DNA of 64,000 nt from JAPOXR01 sp965221935. Lineage in GTDB: Bacteria; Pseudomonadota; Alphaproteobacteria; Rhodobacterales; Rhodobacteraceae. The notes under the pieces were generated by a model. It searched no databases and had not been told where the DNA came from. It worked only from the letters and a program-made list of their open reading frames with translations. Location of the stretch: positions 1 through 64,000 of the forward strand of contig CBDCSZ010000064.1 of the NCBI GenBank assembly GCA_965221935.1, written 5' to 3'. Shown in pieces: positions 63,057 to 64,000 of this stretch. The position numbers and the translations under genes are program-made. The stretch's first letter is position 1; each line of letters starts with the position of its first letter.

Positions 63057-64000
63057 TGGGGTGTAGCCCAAGTTAGTGACTGGCCGCGACGGCTTGCCTT
63101 GCCTGCCAGTCCAGGAATTCGGGCAGCCGGAGGTTCATGACGCAGCTTTTCAGCGCGAGCATGGCGTTGGCTCCTCTCTCCGACCAGCGGGTGCCGGGGC
63201 GCTTCAGGCGCAGCCCGTACTGCCGGCATCCGCTTTCCACGACGCCGCTCCCGACCTGCATGCCGAGGTCACGGTATTCGTTGTACCGCATCCGCTCCAT
63301 GTTGTTCCTGAAGTAGCGGCAGCACGCCGCGACATCTTCGTGCCGGCCGCTGAAGGGCTCGAGTTCCCGGACCACCTCGGCCGCCCGGCCCGCCGCGATG
63401 TCCGCCTTGATCTCCTCGAACCGCCGGTTCCGCCCCTCCCTGTCCGGGAGGATCGCCTTCACGGCGCCGGACGCGTATTCGAGGGCATGGAACATATCGA
63501 GCACGAAGGTGACCTTCCGGCCGCCGAAGATCTCCTGGCAGGTGTTCCTTGTCCATTCCGCCCCGTCGGAGATGACAACAAGCTCCCCGGCGTCGTGCAG
63601 GCCCCGGCGCCGGGCCTCGCGGTCCAGCCGCACGGCGAACGCCGAGGGATCCTTGCCGCCGGACGGCGCCGCCGCGCTGTCGATCAGGCAGCTGAACGTC
63701 TCGCTGCCCCGGTCCTTCAGCGCCGCGCCGGTCTCCGGATCCCGCCCCTCGGCGGTGTACATGACCGCGAGCTTCGCCTCTCGCGTCCTGGAACTCCCGT
63801 CGTCCTGCTTCCCCGCAACGCCTTCGACGTCCTCTTTCCGCATCGGAATGCCGGTCCCGTCGATCGAGAGATACATGCGCGATTCCAGAGGCTTGCCACC
63901 GACCACCTCCTCCCGCTCGAACCGGAGCGCCGCCTCGCCGAACGCCAGCGACCAGCGCTGCAGGGAGCTCGACGAAGCGGCCACCCCGGCAAGGTTCGCG
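63057..64000 (-). mobile_element. ISKra4-family element, runs off window
   Basis: The element's right end abuts the AAA ATPase gene at about 63057 (GGTGTAGCCCAAGTTA follows the last ATPase-like codons). Its other end lies beyond the window, so terminal repeats and target duplication cannot be checked. Confidence 0.7.
63073..64000 (-). CDS. ISKra4-family transposase, 5' end outside window
   Basis: About 309 residues of an ISKra4-family DDE transposase. First Asp in RMYLSIDGTGIPMRKEDVEG, second in GELVVISDGAEWTRNTCQEI with TFVLDMFHALEYAS, and the Glu block NEYRDLGMQVGSGVVESGCR. SERGANAMLALKSCVMNLRL closes the conserved part. The frame stays open to the window edge. Related but not identical to the remnant at 27831-28433, so at least two ISKra4-type lineages have visited this genome. 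Confidence 0.92.
   Translation of the reverse strand, partial: ANLAGVAASSSSLQRWSLAFGEAALRFEREEVVGGKPLESRMYLSIDGTGIPMRKEDVEGVAGKQDDGSSRTREAKLAVMYTAEGRDPETGAALKDRGSETFSCLIDSAAAPSGGKDPSAFAVRLDREARRRGLHDAGELVVISDGAEWTRNTCQEIFGGRKVTFVLDMFHALEYASGAVKAILPDREGRNRRFEEIKADIAAGRAAEVVRELEPFSGRHEDVAACCRYFRNNMERMRYNEYRDLGMQVGSGVVESGCRQYGLRLKRPGTRWSERGANAMLALKSCVMNLRLPEFLDWQARQAVAASH

Noticed and set aside
1..64000. CRISPR array or rRNA operon
   Set aside because: No regularly spaced short direct repeats and no rRNA-like sequence were seen anywhere in the window.

Overview
This is chromosomal DNA of an alphaproteobacterium. The evidence is an ntrB-ntrC-ntrY-ntrX-trkA-trkH-hfq run, the alphaproteobacterial families DUF2852 and DUF1476, an Ate/Bpt-type N-end-rule transferase and an adenosylcobalamin-dependent ribonucleotide reductase. 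The window falls into a mostly healthy core (about 1-47,540) and a mobile-element graveyard (about 47,540-64,000) that begins just after a tRNA-Asn gene.

Core region. A penicillin-acylase-like gene with three frameshifts (2-2058) faces the minus-strand nitrogen and potassium block ntrBC-ntrYX-trkAH-hfq (2068-11770). Both NtrC-type regulators lack the GAFTGA loop that contacts sigma-54. On the other side of ntrB lie an eroded ispF (ispDF) tail, pgpA and an amt ammonium channel. mttB (a non-pyrrolysine MttB-family methyltransferase) and guaA are divergent, and a perfect 692-bp tandem duplication covers their shared 5' ends. Next come a DMT transporter, an ATPase, metA (acetyl-type), a TetR regulator, DUF2852, bpt, a TRAP transporter lacking its binding protein, two TIR genes (the second broken by an ISKra4-type remnant), ilvBH, nrdJ, tRNA-Pro, DUF192, a double cold-shock protein, pdxH, fabI, gpt, purB, DUF1476 and purC. 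A corrinoid one-carbon cluster follows (DUF1638 protein, corrinoid protein, homocysteine methyltransferase), then sufE, a lipoprotein gene, rnd and dtd. MttB, the corrinoid protein and the homocysteine methyltransferase could together move methyl groups from a methylated amine or betaine to a thiol acceptor or folate. With NrdJ they imply a cobalamin-dependent cell.

Mobile region. Every host gene after tRNA-Asn is broken: a gene with two internal stops, a truncated higB-like toxin gene, a higA-like antitoxin gene split by an IS, and an AAA ATPase split by one IS and truncated by another. The elements are nested. An IS5-family element (CTAG target duplication) carries an ORF-less group II intron at a point where splicing restores one transposase frame, and the intron carries IS1634-type copy A. 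IS1634-type copy B, inside higA, carries an IS4-type element whose transposase has a DUF4338 (DruA-like) N-terminus, and that element carries an IS1111-type IS110 element. IS1634-type copy C sits in the ATPase gene. The three IS1634-type copies are each flanked by a 6-bp target duplication. In each nest, removing the inserted elements gives an uninterrupted reading frame, which supports the boundaries. IS expansion plus decay of ispF and of the acylase gene suggests a lineage under relaxed selection, for example host-associated or recently bottlenecked; this is inference.
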